Shown in pieces: positions 32,745-44,905 of a stretch of DNA of 64,000 nt. Source of the DNA: Pseudophaeomoniella oleicola (taxonomy: Eukaryota; Ascomycota; Eurotiomycetes; Phaeomoniellales; Phaeomoniellaceae). The notes beneath the pieces were generated by a model. The model saw nothing but the letters and a program-made list of their open reading frames with translations. It was not told the origin of the DNA and did not search any database. The stretch spans positions 124,001-188,000 of the forward strand of contig QWDQ01000026.1 in assembly GCA_003868215.1 (NCBI GenBank), written 5' to 3'. A program made the position numbers and the translations under genes. Position 1 is the stretch's first letter, and each line of letters starts with the position of its first letter.

Positions 32745-34305
32745 ATGGGTGCTTCTGCTGCGCCGCCGGAGGCGGTTGATCTGAAGCTTCAAGGCAACAA
32801 AGCATTTGCAGCACACGACTGGCCCAAAGCTATTGACCTCTACACAAAGGCAATAGAAAAATATGATCATGATGCGTCTTTCTTTTGTAATCGGGCGCAA
32901 GCAAACATCAAAATGGAGTCCTACGGATATGCGATCGCAGATGCCACAAAAGCGATCGAGATTGATCCTCAGTACATCAAAGCTTTCTGGCGACGAGCCA
33001 TCGCAAACACGGCCATTTTGCACTCTCGGGAAGCGCTGAAAGATTTCAAGACGGTTGTCAAGAAGGAACCGAACAATAAGGATGCGAAGGTGAAGCTTTC
33101 AGAATGCGAGAAATTGGTCAAGAGGATAAACTTTTACAAGGCCATCGAAGTCGGCGATGAGCCATCTGCATTTGAAGGCCTAGATGTTGATTCCATCGCA
33201 GTCGAGCCATCTTATGACGGAGCCAAGCTAGAAAAAGAAATGACGCAGGAGTTTATCGACGACATGATTGAAAGATTCAAGAACGGCAAGAAGATCCACA
33301 AAAAATATGTGTTTAAGATAATAAAGGCTGTGAAGGAAATTGTTTATGATGAGCCGACTATGGTGGAAATGGAAGTCGAGCAAGGGACAACTTTGACTGT
33401 CTGTGGCGACACTCATGGCCAATATTTTGACTTGCTTGAACTCTTCAGATTGAACGGCTTCCCAAGCGATTCGCATGCATATCTCTTCAATGGCGATTTC
33501 GTCGACAGAGGTTCCTGGTCCACCGAAATTGCCTTGCTATTATATTCATACAAGTGGCTTCGACCAAACAAATTCTTCCTCAACCGCGGTAATCACGAGA
33601 CCGACGACATGAACCGTGTGTATGGATTTGAAGGCGAATGCAAGGCAAAATATAATGAGAGGGTCTTTAAGGTCTTCTCCGAGTCCTTCTCAGCATTGCC
33701 ATTGGCGACGCTGGTTGGCAAGAAGTATTTGACGCTCCACGGTGGACTGTTCAGCGATGATAAAGTCACATTGGACGACATCAGGAAGCTGGATAGACAT
33801 GGTCAAAAGCAACCAGGTCAGGCTGGTTTGATGATGGAGATGTTGTGGACGGATCCTCAGCCACAGAATGGAAGAGGCCCAAGCAAGAGAGGTGTTGGTC
33901 TCCAATTCGGACCTGACGTAACAAGCAAGTTTTGTGAAAACAATGGTCTCGAAGCTGTCATCCGCAGCCATGAAGTCAGAATGGAGGGTTACGAGGTGGA
34001 GCATAATGGCAAGTGTATCACAGGTATGGCGGCATCCCTTATCTGCTTCTGAAAGCAAAGCAAGAGAGGAATAACGCTAACTGATGATCAACAGTTTTCT
34101 CTGCTCCGAAATACTGCGATGCAACCGAGAACAAAGGCGCATACATCAATATTGGGCCGGAGCTCAAGCTCGAGTATCACAAATTTGATGCTGTTCCACA
34201 TCCTGATATCAAACCCATGGTAAGCTGACCATCTTCTACTTGGACGTCCGACATTGACAGTTCCTGTAGGCGTATGCCAATAACTCCATCATGAACATGA
34301 TGTAA
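32745..34305 (+). CDS. ppt1: Serine/threonine protein phosphatase 5 (Ppt1)
   Basis: The exons are 32745-34023, 34095-34219 and 34270-34305 (479 residues). Three TPR repeats (about 8-115) begin with [26 protein letters not shown] and bind Hsp90. The PPP catalytic domain carries all metal and phosphate motifs: GDTHGQYFD (about 220), GDFVDRG (about 250), RGNHE (about 281) and, across the first intron, VFSAPKYCD. The C-terminus NNSIMNMM is typical of PP5, which autoinhibits itself through its TPR domain until Hsp90 binds. The last exon encodes 11 residues. The length is normal for the family. Confidence 0.96.
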
Positions 34306-35187
34306 AGCCGGTTGCTGTCACCCATCACAGCATGATGATGATCTACATGAAAAGCATTTACCTCTAGCGCTGGGATTCCGCTTTCGATCCAAAAGAATGA
34401 ATTGTTGCATTAGTACACAATGAGGGTTCGTTCATGACTTACGTATTTGCATTGCTGCCTTGGAGACGTGTGCGGAAGAGGGGATTTAACGGAGGGATAT
34501 CGATCTGCATTCAAAATCCATATTATCGTCAGGATATGGAGATAGGGCAAACTACTGTGCAGGTAGGGACATGTCTAGAGATTTGAGATATGCGTTGGGA
34601 TTAGTGGTACATCTAGCAGACAGCTACAGTCTCGGGGTCACGTAAAACGACATGATGGTTCAAACTTGGATGGTGATCATATGCAATCACTTTTATCCTG
34701 CTTCATTCGGTTCGATCGTCATATCAGGCCATGTAGTAGCCTTGGTACCATCTACTGATACCTGTATATGTATCAATGCCAAAAAAATCGAGAGATTTGT
34801 TGGAGCGCCAGCCCTGCTGTAACTGGTGTTAAGATCGGGGCATGGAGAGAGTGATTGCTCACACAGACTGGATCGACTTCATCTTCGTATACAAATACTC
34901 AGCAGGAACACGGTAATTGATATGCAATGTAAGAGGATACAACAGTCATATATGCAATAGACATTATAGCTACATAGGTAGCTGTGTGTGTGGTATATTA
35001 TGTTAGCTGCTTATGTACATCAGGCAGATATGCTGAAGGAGCTACCGCGGAACAAACCGCTTCGGTGACGTCGGGAGATCCCCCAGATTCCGGCAGAATT
35101 GGTTTTGTAGCTTCATACCTCCTTCAAGTTCAAGCTACTGCTCACTACTATTGACATTACCAATATACATCTTGCTCGCTGATAAAG
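34306..35187. other. Intergenic, ppt1 to fmp46
   Basis: This is a tandem intergenic stretch of 882 bp. Nothing beyond short AT-rich and TGTGTG runs was seen; it should hold the fmp46 promoter. Confidence 0.5.
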
Positions 35188-35877
35188 ATGTTACCAACAC
35201 TTATGAAAAGTGCTTGGTCGCCTGGCGCCATGAAGCCCATCATTTCAAACATGTTCCGCTACGTACGTTGCCATGAGATCTCTCTCAGCTCTTCTTCACA
35301 GCCGCCATAGAAGGCTAACATTTCTGTGCTTTTGGCTCTAGGGCAAAACCGCAGACGTGATAACCCTTTTTCACGCTCCTTCTGTGCCAGCATCAGTGCA
35401 CGCCCTCACGATCCTGAAGCAAGCGTCGGCGCAAGCCCAGGCAACCGCGACAGAAGACCAAGCCTCGGACCACAGCCATCAAAACAAGGTCCAGAGGAGC
35501 GGTTTTGAGCTCGAAATCTCAGAAACTACCCCGACGGAGGATCAATTGAAGAGCATACTGGAGTACTTCGGGGGCGAGAACGCGGGGTCGATTGTTCAGG
35601 GAGCTACCAGCGTCAGCGACGCGGTCAAGAAGCTGAAAGCTAGCTCTGGCGCTTTCCAACGACCGGTAGTAAGTGACAGATGTATCCCTGACCACGAAAC
35701 CTTGGCTAACGCACTCAACCTAAAAGGTTGTGGATTGGAATGCAGGCAAAGTCGGTAAGTCTCGATCCTTCCCCATGCGCGAAATAGTCCCTCAACTAAT
35801 GTTCTCTTCTCTCTTGAATAGTGGTCGGAGACAACGAATCCGAGATTCTGAAATTGGTTAACCAGCATCCGGAATAA
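35188..35877 (+). CDS. fmp46: Fmp46-like thioredoxin-fold redox protein (DUF1687), mitochondrial
   Basis: Four exons: 35188-35262, 35342-35668, 35727-35754 and 35822-35877 (161 residues). The joins restore FQRPVVVDWNAGKVVVGDNESEILKLV, the conserved C-terminal half of the Fmp46/DUF1687 family. The family has a thioredoxin-like fold and is found in mitochondria; a redox role is proposed but the substrate is unknown. The family usually begins near MFR(F/Y), here Met22 at 35251; three in-frame upstream ATGs add a short basic and hydroxylated extension that may aid import, so the true start is either 35188 or 35251. The third exon is only 28 nt. Confidence 0.85.
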
Positions 35878-36765
35878 AAGAGGAAGATATTAGCACTTTG
35901 CTGTACATTTGACTTCCCCAAAAAGGATTACTTTACTATCGAAAAGGAAGAGAAAAATAATGATACCCTGCTCCCTCCCTGCCTTCTTGATCGAAATCTG
36001 AAAAGAGATGCAAATCATTATTGCACCACCGTAAGAGAAACATGCCTATCTATCTCCTTGACGACATCTTGTCACGCCTATTATCCCTCTCCTCCCCCCA
36101 ACCATACCGTGGATCGAACCGTGTTCATATCTGCATTAGGGACCTTAAAATAGTAACACTCTATCCCCCTTCTTATCAAACCACTTCCTTGCAAGACCAA
36201 GACCAGGACCGGAACCAGGATAGACCTTCTCTATCAGTTCAGCTAGGAGGGCAGGCAGGCAGGAGTTTTGTTTGACCGGCATTTTCTAAGACAGTGCTAC
36301 ATGCTACGTAGAGTAGATCGGGCGGAAGGTAAGTACGTACTTAAGTGGGAATTTTTGGCATGGATGAATGAGGGTTATGGTGAGGGTTTGGGATGGGATG
36401 GAGATAAGAGATAAAGAGATGAAGAGATAAAGAAACAGAATGGCAGGCAAGCAAGTAAGCAAGTACAATATGGTTGTGACGATCTTCCTAGAATCTAATA
36501 TCGTCCCATTTATCAGGTCTGCTCCCTTCGTTCTATCTTTTTTTCTTCTACAATGGATGATCAAATGTCACTCACGGACATAGCGCAGAGGATCGATGTC
36601 TTTTTGTTTGTTGAAGAGAGAAGTGTTTCTTTTATTCCCTTTTGGTATAACCCGTTATAAACAAAAAAGGAAAGAAAGAGAAGGGAGGGAGGAGGACGTT
36701 AATTACACAAAGGAGCTGTTGGGAGATATTATACAGATTGACTTGCTGAACTCGCTCCGCTACTA
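35878..36765. other. Convergent intergenic gap
   Basis: This is 3' flank of the fmp46 and DHA1 transporter genes. It contains (GGCA)n-like runs near 36250-36262, GCAAGTAA repeats near 36447-36465 and a CTACGTAG palindrome near 36304-36311. No gene was recognised. Confidence 0.55.
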
Positions 36766-38618
36766 CTACGCAGGTATCTGACTCCCTGTAGTAGCAACAC
36801 CATTTTCACCACCAGCGTCTCTTCGTTGCGTGCCCGTGCCACCGACGGCCCAACTGCTCCTGCGCGATGCGCTTTCTTCTTCGTCATACGTAGCCTCCAA
36901 CATGAAGGGACTCCGTCTCCGGATCTCGGGGCCCTTGAAGAGCAACACGACGGGAACGAGACTGAGCGCGGCGCCGACGAAGCCCAACAGACTGCCGGCC
37001 CAACCGTAGCCGAGGTTTTGGAAGAGTTCGTAGCTCGCGAGCGGGAGGAAGGCGCCGAAGGCGTTACGGCCGAGACTGGCGGCCGAGAGCGCGGAGGCGG
37101 CGTACTTTTCGTAGGCGTCGGTGAGGTAGTTCACGACGCCCATGTAGATCGAGTAGATGCCGACGCCAACGCAGGCGATTCCGCAGGTCGGGACGATCCA
37201 GTGGATGCTCGGGCGGCAGGTCCAGCCGTACCAGAAGAGGCCAGCCGTGAAGAGGAGGCTGCCGGGGATTGCGGTGTATAGTCGCGCTTCTGGGATGGGT
37301 TTGCCGGGACGTTCGTGGTTGCGGGATGCGGAGCGGAGATACAGGAGGTCGGCGAGCGGATTAACGACGGTACCGATTAAGGCGCCGACCGAGAGCGCGA
37401 GGACTATGAGGCCTGTTGCCATGGTCGAGAAACCGTACGAAGAGGAGAAGGTCTGGACGACGGAGCTGAAGAACAAGAACAAGATTCCCCACGCAAAAGA
37501 GATCCACAGCGTGAAGAAGGTGACGACAGGCTCGGTCAGAAGCATCTTCGTCGGACGTTTGAAGGAGATTTTCAGCATATCGAATATGCTAGCCTTGTCG
37601 ATCTCCGATTGTGCATAGATATTGCGACCGGTCTCTTTGCGAAGCTTTTTGGCGCGTCGGGCCAGGATTACATCTCCGCGGGTTTCTCGGAGGATCAGGT
37701 AGAAGACAGGGATCAGAGCGCCATTGTAGATGATCTGGATATAATAAATCCTGACAAATGCGTTAGAAAGGTAACAAGCCACAGAGGAAAATAACGTACC
37801 ATCGCCATGGAGATGACTTGTGGATCTGTACGATGGCGGATCCGATGAAAGGACCGAGAGCTATGCCGACAACACTAGTAAACCCGAACAGGGACATGGG
37901 AAGGCTGCGAGCTTTATCACCCTTCCAAACATCGCTGATAGATCCACCGACGATGTTGATAGACACAGAAGAAGCACCACCGCCAAAGAATCGCGTGACA
38001 ACAAGCGTGGCGAAATTCTGTGCGAACGCGGATGGAAATAGAAAGATTTCGAAGATGATGTATGAGATGAAATAGCCTGGCATTCGACCGGCATTCTCGG
38101 TGAGCGGGACAAATACGAGAGGACATAGCGCTGCACCCACGTTCCACGAAGTCGTTGCCCAATACAGATTCGGGAAGGGTTCGTTCTGAACATGGAATCG
38201 TGTCGCCATCCAGTCATTGCCACTTCCGTAGGAACCGGCGGGAATACCGGTCAAGATTGATCTTGACATATTAGCTAAAGGCCGTTCTGCACGCCACAAC
38301 AAACGTACATGAAGCAAATGGTAACGGTGAGAATCCATTTGTACGTATTGGGCCAATTGAACGGGTTGTCAGGATCATGAGGGCCATCCCAAGTATGGAT
38401 TTCGACGGCCGTCTTCTCTCCTTCCATTCCAATAGGGGCCGCAACGCGGGTACCATCGGTCATTCGATCAGAGTGATGGCTGACGGTTCTTCCAGCTGTC
38501 TGTACTTAGCTCTTGATCAGTAAAAGTGCTGCTGGATTATCGTACCATCATCCTGTCCCTGTGGGTGGAGGGCAGCATCCCGTTCTAGATCGGGCTTGAA
38601 AGCCTGTGTCTCTGCCAT
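36766..38618 (-). CDS. MFS transporter, DHA1 family (drug:H+ antiporter type)
   Basis: Four exons: 38618-38546, 38495-38309, 38261-37800 and 37750-36766 (568 residues). A hydrophilic N-terminus leads into NPFNWPNTYKW, the entry to the first membrane segment typical of fungal 12-TM DHA1 carriers. The joins restore FISILTGIPAGSYGSGNDWM and SSPWRWIYYIQ. VTRFFGGGASSVSINIVGGSISDVW and the following G-rich segment match motif C of the antiporter group; a long charged loop lies between segments 6 and 7. Family members export drugs, polyamines or metabolites; the substrate is not predictable here. The last 40 residues are Arg/Gly/Thr-rich and cytosolic. Confidence 0.9.
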
Positions 38619-39844
38619 TGTCAACAACACAAACTTGACGCTTGAAGCACGACAACACGCCTCGAGTGCAATTCGAAGGAAATAAGAAGGAAAACAAATA
38701 GAAAAAGACCGGGAATTGTGTGATTATAAAACAATAAGAGAAATTGGACCGTAATACATCCGAAGTCGCTGACGTAGGTGAAAGAATCTGAGTGGGACGG
38801 ATATGGAAAAGTTTGTGGACGAAAGCATACGCCAACTCAAGCCTCGTAGAATCGGCCCGGCAATAGCGATAAGATTTCTGTTGATGGGCAGGACATTGCC
38901 ATTGTCCTTGTCAGTGTGGTCTGAGGTTCCGCCATCTCCTTAAATCCGACTTCCGTCACCCGCCGTTGTTGCTGCTTGCTGCTTGCTCCGTGCTCCTTGC
39001 TGCCATTGAGCGTTCCGTCATATCGGAATGCGGTTCTTCTGCCCAGAGTGGCAATCGATCCGGCATACCCGATGGGCTAGATACCGTTACATTTGGGCGT
39101 GACTGCATCTTCTGGCGAATACAATCAATAGGTCAATATCGGCCGATGGTCATCTCTGAAGAAAATCATCATATTGATTCTTATGATTTAAGCCCACCAG
39201 ATGAGGATCAAGAACAAGATCAGGAACCAGAAAATCGGTTTGAAATGGTCCGTGCTGCTCTCCACTCCGCTAAGTCGCGCTTACAGTAGTCAAATGCCGC
39301 CGGTCTGTCTTCGTCAACTTCACCTCTTCAACACCAGCAAATTCTCTCAATTTTCTCGAGATGACATGGTCGATGCTTCACCAATGCAAAGGTATCATGG
39401 GAACTCTTATCTCTTCGCCTCGGAGTGCTGTTGCGTCCGTTGTCTTCGATATCGCGATTTCCACCCTGGTGGTGAAGTGAGATCTACCACGTTTCCATCG
39501 TCTCGTTGTCATCTCTATTCGTCTTCGTGTCCCAAGTAGCTGCTCGTGATGTCGACGGCCATGAGGCGTTGTAACCCCTGTATAGGAGCAGAGGATCTCA
39601 CGTTTCCTCCAGCCTGAATAGAATAGTAGAAAGACGTATCGTCCAGCGTATTCCAGTAGGTGTTGACTTTCCTGTCGTCCAAGCTTGACTCTTCGCCGTC
39701 CGCCGAGCTCTCGTTTGTTTACCCGACTTTGGTCTCTCAGCTTTGCTGGTCCCGCGCCGACCTGGTGAGATATTTTGAAAATATCTTCAACGTGGCCTCC
39801 AGTCATAGATACCCAACCTTCCCCTTCCCCAAACCAACCAGCAG

Positions 39845-39900
<56 letters not shown>

Positions 39901-39923
39901 ACAGCAGCAACAGCAACGACACC
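38619..39923. other. Upstream region of DHA1 transporter and leader of orphan gene
   Basis: This is the divergent interval. A 107-codon plus-strand frame near 38966-39289, with a GATCAAGAACAAGATCAGGAACC repeat-like stretch, has no support as a gene. The right end (about 39838-39920) is a CAGCAA-rich tract in the inferred 5' leader of the next gene. Confidence 0.5.
39838..39920 (+). repeat. CAG/CAA-rich microsatellite in 5' leader
   Basis: Interrupted (CAGCAA/CAGCAG)n over about 80 bp just before a GTGAGT donor at 39924. It is read as untranslated because no ATG opens a frame through it, although frames through it would give Ser/Asn or Gln runs. Confidence 0.8.
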
Positions 39924-39977
39924 GTGAGTTGACAAGCCCTCTAGATTGTGTTTCAACTAATTCGTCTCCAGACCACC

Positions 39978-40559
39978 ATGTCTCTCTCTCGTAACTCCCG
40001 TGGTGCCGTGTTCAGGAAGGCCCGCGAGGCCTTCAACGGGCTGAAGAAACCCGTTGTCGACGAGCTCGCCCTCGTCGGCCTGACCATCGGCGACGTGCCT
40101 CTTGTCGGTGCTGCGCTCGGTCAGGTCCGGGTCGCCCTGGGTGGCAGTCTGGCGGCCGCCCAGATTTACACTGAGGCGGCCTCCAGAGCTGCCCCGTATT
40201 ATATCCTGGCGGCCCAGATCAGGCAGCAAGTTGCCCAGCTCGCGAAGGCGGAGTTGGACCGAGCCAACATCGACGAGAGGCACCACGATGCAATTCCGGG
40301 GTCGATGGAGTGGGTCCGTCTCGGCCTCGACCTGGTCAACGCGAACCAGGGTGTCCAGTTTCTCCAGAGCTGGATGCCCACCAGGGCCCATCGTGATGGC
40401 ATCATGGGAGATTTGGCAACGTTTGAGGCACAACGCGCGGCTGCAGAAGCAGCGCTGGCCGCTCCAGTAGCGGCTCTTGACGATGCTGAGAACCACTTGC
40501 GTATCACGCTCGAAGAGGCTCTGAAGACTATTCGAGACGAACAAACCGCTGCTGAATAG
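39978..40559 (+). CDS. Hypothetical Ala-rich protein, probable orphan
   Basis: The frame encodes 193 residues starting at an ATG in the favourable context ACCACCATGT. A likely intron in the leader, 39924-39971 (GTGAGT ... CTAAT ... CTCCAG), ends just upstream. Codon third positions are GC-rich and stop-free, which supports translation. The protein is Ala-rich and helical: a basic N-terminus, a small-residue segment (DVPLVGAALGQVRVALGGSLAAAQIY) that could be amphipathic or membrane-active, and an acidic Ala-rich C-terminal helix. No family was recognised. It stands alone between a transporter and a long gene-poor tract. Confidence 0.6.
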   Translation: MSLSRNSRGAVFRKAREAFNGLKKPVVDELALVGLTIGDVPLVGAALGQVRVALGGSLAAAQIYTEAASRAAPYYILAAQIRQQVAQLAKAELDRANIDERHHDAIPGSMEWVRLGLDLVNANQGVQFLQSWMPTRAHRDGIMGDLATFEAQRAAAEAALAAPVAALDDAENHLRITLEEALKTIRDEQTAAE

Positions 40560-42111
40560 CTCTCTCTCGGAGGGGAGAGAGGGACATAGGAGTTTCTAAA
40601 GCAAGGAAACAGAAAGAGAAAAGTCAGAGCGAACGAACGGATGGAGGAGAATGAAAAATTCCCCTCGAACAATGATAGCGACGACATCATCCACATTCTC
40701 TCGGCGTCTGTCTGTCTCTTGATCTGATCAAATGCACGTCCGCAATTCTACAACCTCTCAAAAAGCTTACAGCACATAACGATTCCTCCAGACGACCGAC
40801 AAGGACACTGACTACTTTCTATTTCACGATTCGGAAAAAGCCCGAACGGATTCTTCTTCTCTCTGACCTTTCATCTTCTGTCTGCGTCTGCGTCTACGTC
40901 TTATCAGCCCTTTCAGCACATCACAACGTCTTCTTCTCGACTCGCTCAGTTCTCATTTTGAAGCCAAAGCAACTACTACTACTCCTCCTACTCCTATCAC
41001 AACTTCTGCCTGTCGAACCCCCCCCCTTACCTTACCTACCTACCCGACATCCAACCCGAAGCCTTGAAAACCATCCGGAAAGAAAATACTGGATGATGAA
41101 TTTTTGAGTGCAGGGAAGGAAAAGTCTTTTCATCTGGAGCTTCTTGCACGCACAGAGCAGTGACTCGTTTCTCTACAAACCTAACAACAAGGAAAGGAAA
41201 CGAAGAAGAGGAATTATTTGCTTTTCATCACACCGTACAGCACTCACGCAAGGATCCCCTTGAAAGGATCCAAAAGGAATAGAAGAAAGAATGGTTCTCG
41301 CTTTCTTGTTCTACATGATGAATTTGTACATTGCTGCACGACGGCAACGACGATACGACGAAGACGAACAAGAAAAGAAAGAAGGAAGGACATGGCAGAG
41401 CTTTTTCAACCCTCCAGGCTCGGCCTCGCTCTTTGTTTTTCCGCAACCGGATGAAAGCGAAGAGTGACATATGCTACATGGCTACAACACGACGGCACGA
41501 CGAAGACGAACAAGAAACGACACAGCAATGTTTTTACGACTACTAATACCCCACGATCTCGGTCTCGGTCTCGGTCTTTGTTTTTGAATGGACCACAAAG
41601 AAAGAGAGACATAGCAATGTTTTGTTTACTACTATCCCTAATACTCCTACTCTTCGAAAATGCTTTCTCGTTCTTTGCCTTCGGTTTTGCAAAACAGATT
41701 TTTTAAAAGCTCAGAGCTGAGGTACACACACATCGATCACCAGGACTACTATCAGGATACCAAGATGGGATGTGAATTTCAAGAGGGCTAGCAAATGGAA
41801 CGTTTCTTTTCATTCTCTGGGTTATCTATGTGGTTTGTTGTCTATGGATGTCTGTGCGTACGTACCGATTACACTAGGTAGATGAATGAGCTGGCTATTA
41901 CAGCTGGTCTATCCAAAAAGCAAAAATCACATTCTAACATCACTTGACTGATGATATCTACTTTTTCTCTTCCTCCTCTCTATGATTTATCCTCTACCAT
42001 CTCCCCCCTCCCCTCTCTCTATAATCTCTCATTGTAATATAGATCCAATCCTTGCGGCTCCCCTTCCCCTTCCCCCTTCCCCCTTCCTCCACCTCTCCTC
42101 TCAATACAAGT
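40560..42111. other. Gene-poor 1.55 kb with degenerate repeat
   Basis: No gene was recognised. It contains pyrimidine-rich tracts, an ACCTTACCTACC run near 41027-41043 and a degenerate repeat at about 41330-41635 (listed separately). It is the convergent 3' flank of the orphan gene and the ACS transporter gene. Confidence 0.55.
41330..41635. repeat. Degenerate tandem repeat, about 150 bp unit
   Basis: Matching landmarks recur: GACGAAGACGAACAAGAAA near 41357 and again near 41501, CTCGGTCTCGGTCTTTGTTTTT near 41560 against CTCGGCCTCGCTCTTTGTTTTT near 41420, and CATAGCAATGTTTT/CACAGCAATGTTTTT near 41609 and 41521. This indicates two diverged copies of a unit of roughly 150 bp. Confidence 0.6.
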
Positions 42112-44052
42112 TTAATGCGCAAATCTAAAATCCAACCTCTTATTCCCCTTATCCTTTGTCGTCGACAAATATTCCAACCTTTCCTCTTGCGTCATGTCGT
42201 TCCATCTTAGATCGCGGATTCTGCGCAGATACCGTTAGTCATGAGCAAAAAGAACATGGATGTTTGATTGGGGGGAGGAGTAGAGAGAGATGGAGAGAGA
42301 GGTATACTTATTTCTCCAGACGTAAAAAAGTTTGGCGCCGACGAACAGGAAAAAATTGTAGGCGGTGATGGCGAGGAGGATTTTGTTGCCGGTTCGGTAC
42401 ATTGGGCGGTCGTTGTTGCGGTAGATCTGGTTTTGGGGAAGGTGTGTAAGTAAGTAATATCATCTTAGAAAAGAAGAGGGGGGGGGGGGGAAGGGGAGAG
42501 AATTTACGTTATTGGAGATCAGGTTGCTAGCCTGAACGAACATGTTGTATAAAGCGCTGGCGATCGTTCTCGTCCTCACACTGCCTGCGTTCCTTGATGT
42601 GATGGCCACATTGATCGCATGGACATAGGGAGAGCCGACCATGAGGATACTGAGGGTATACATGACCCAGTGATTGGTCGCGCTAGGGATTAGCTCCAGT
42701 GCGATGAGTAACGGCAGCACCCAGATCTGAGATATCAGACCGGTCAGGAAGCGTTGGTTTGTCTTCTCGGATACCCAGGTCCAGAAGAGGAGGTTGATGA
42801 TGAACAGGACGTAAGCCGGGATCGTGAGGAGGTTTGTTTCGAAGGTGTCGAAACCGAGGGCTCGGAGGTTGAGGGTCAAATACGACGTGATCGGGCTGCT
42901 GGGGATCAGGAATGATAAGCCGATGAGATACATGGGCCACATTTCCCAATCTTTGAGAGAGTACCAGATGAGCTTTGGCGTGACCGCTTGACGGTTATGC
43001 ATATCGCCTTTCGATGGGTCGTCACGCAGCACGCGGTTCACCATTATTTTCTCTTCCCGCTCAGTGAACCAACCATTCTTGCCCCGGAACCGAGATGCTG
43101 TTTGTGTTGGAGATGGGGGCAGATAGAAATATGAAGCAATACCGATGACACCTGTGATGGTGCCCTCGATTGCGAACAGCCAACGCCAACCCTCCATACC
43201 GTTCACGCCACCAAGGCGCAACAACCCAAACGCGAGGAAAGCGCCGACGATGCTAGTGAATTGGTAGGAAACCCAAAAGTATGAGAGGCGCTGTGGGAGT
43301 TCGCGACCCTTGTACCAATAGCTGAGGTATAAAATGTTGTCGGGAATGAAGCCACCCTCGATAAGGCCGACGAGGGCACGGGTTGCGTAGAAAGAGCCCT
43401 TGCCGGTTATAAAAGCTTGCATGGAGGCCACAATAGACCACATCACCTGGATGGTATGTGAGTAAAGACGGAGATATGATAGGAGGTAGGTATGAATTGC
43501 TAACCATTTGGATAGGGATCCAAACATCTGGCCCAAGCTTCTTCGATATCAACTGCGAGGGTAATTCGGCAAATAAGAAGCACAAGTAAAAAATCGTCTG
43601 CCCGGTGTTATAGTGATCGGTGTTGATCCCTAAATCATCCAACATGTTGTCTGAGACGGCTTGGACGATATTGGATCGATCGAGTTGAAGCGCAAAGAAG
43701 GTCAGGCAGACCCAGGCGCAAATTCTGATATCGATCTTGCAGGTATTCCATTAGTACTGATGTTTCTCCCACAAAAAAGAAAAGAGCAGTAACGCATAGG
43801 TACCTTTCTGACAAGCCTTTTCTCTTCCCCTTCCTCCCATCGAAAGTTAGGATCCCATCGATGTTTCCCTTCGTAGGCGTCGATCGGAACGTAGTGCTCG
43901 GCCGTGCCTGGAGATAAGAAGGTCTTGGAAGCAGGACCATAACTACTGTCGGTGGAGGTATTATCACTCTCAAAATCTCCCAGCTTGACCTCGCCGCCAT
44001 GTTTTTTATCGGCATCTGATAACTGCCGCATGGCTGGCTCCATGATGGTCAT
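42112..44052 (-). CDS. MFS transporter, ACS family (Dal5/Tna1-like anion:cation symporter)
   Basis: Five exons: 44052-43804, 43735-43505, 43446-42508, 42426-42308 and 42220-42112 (548 residues). The joins restore [27 protein letters not shown] (first segment with the ACS-type LDRSN motif), [17 protein letters not shown] and [59 protein letters not shown] is the family signature, and the tail [19 protein letters not shown] is typical of fungal members. ACS carriers take up organic anions such as allantoate, nicotinate or pantothenate with protons; the substrate here is unknown. A second in-frame ATG at 44043 is an alternative start. Confidence 0.92.
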
Positions 44053-44905
44053 CTATTTTGTATGAAGGCACTGTTTCCTTCGCCTTTGGTTTCAGAGACA
44101 GCTGGGGCAGACGACTATATCAGAAGTAAAAGGGCTGTACGAAGAGAAGACACGGAAGAAAAGAAGACGGGATCTCAAGGATATATACAGATTTGGAGGG
44201 AAACACTAGAGAAGACACTACTGCAATCATTGAGAATTTGAGACGACGTATATCCGGCGATACTTGTAAACTTCGAGCTAGATTTTGGTATCATGATCGG
44301 CGTACAGGCCAGCACCATGCACCATAGATACGCGTGAATCCCCTCGATAGCTTACCTGGAGGTGTAACCCCCATGTCGTTCAATGAGCCAAGACGTCGTG
44401 GCTGGAGACATATTGCCAAGCCGACTTCCGATTTGGGTATAGCTCGCATGTCGTGAGCTATCACGCAATCCTTCGAAGCTCGTCATCCTGGACTTGACAC
44501 TATTCATTCGATAATGTCGTTATGCCCTTGCTCGAATGCCGAATAGCTCCCGATATACCACGCTGCATGGCAAACCAGGAGAAATATACGCGCACTCATG
44601 ATTTTTTGGGTTATCTTTCCCGGTAGCAGCTGCCCATGGATGAGCGACAGGGGTAACATTTTGGACTCTGTCGTGAAACCCAATGCTCACCTGGAAAGGT
44701 TCGGATACCGTGAAGTCGTCAATTGTCGGATCCAAGCACGTGTCCAATGCAGCCAATGATGACCGGGATGATCGATGGCACATCTAGATGTACGATCTCT
44801 TAATCACGTAAGGTTTTGAAACGGCCCTATCAAAGAAACTTCAGCTGTATGCGGAGCTAGAAGTCTCGAGGGTGCCAATCAAGGAGAAGCTTAGGGAGAT
44901 TATCA
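44053..44905. other. Intergenic, upstream of ACS transporter
   Basis: 853 bp between two minus-strand genes; it should hold the transporter promoter. No gene or repeat was recognised. Confidence 0.5.

Noticed and set aside
36100-36125. GGTTCGATCC on the minus strand, resembling a tRNA T-loop
   Set aside because: The flanking five bases do not pair, and no anticodon arm or acceptor stem could be drawn.
38966-39289. 107-codon plus-strand frame between the DHA1 transporter and the orphan gene
   Set aside because: The start region looks like random Leu/Ala-rich sequence, there is no family match and no splice continuation; the short acidic tail alone is not enough.
39660-39932. Ser/Asn-rich reading frame through the CAG/CAA tract
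   Set aside because: It has no ATG in frame before the repeat, so it is treated as untranslated leader.
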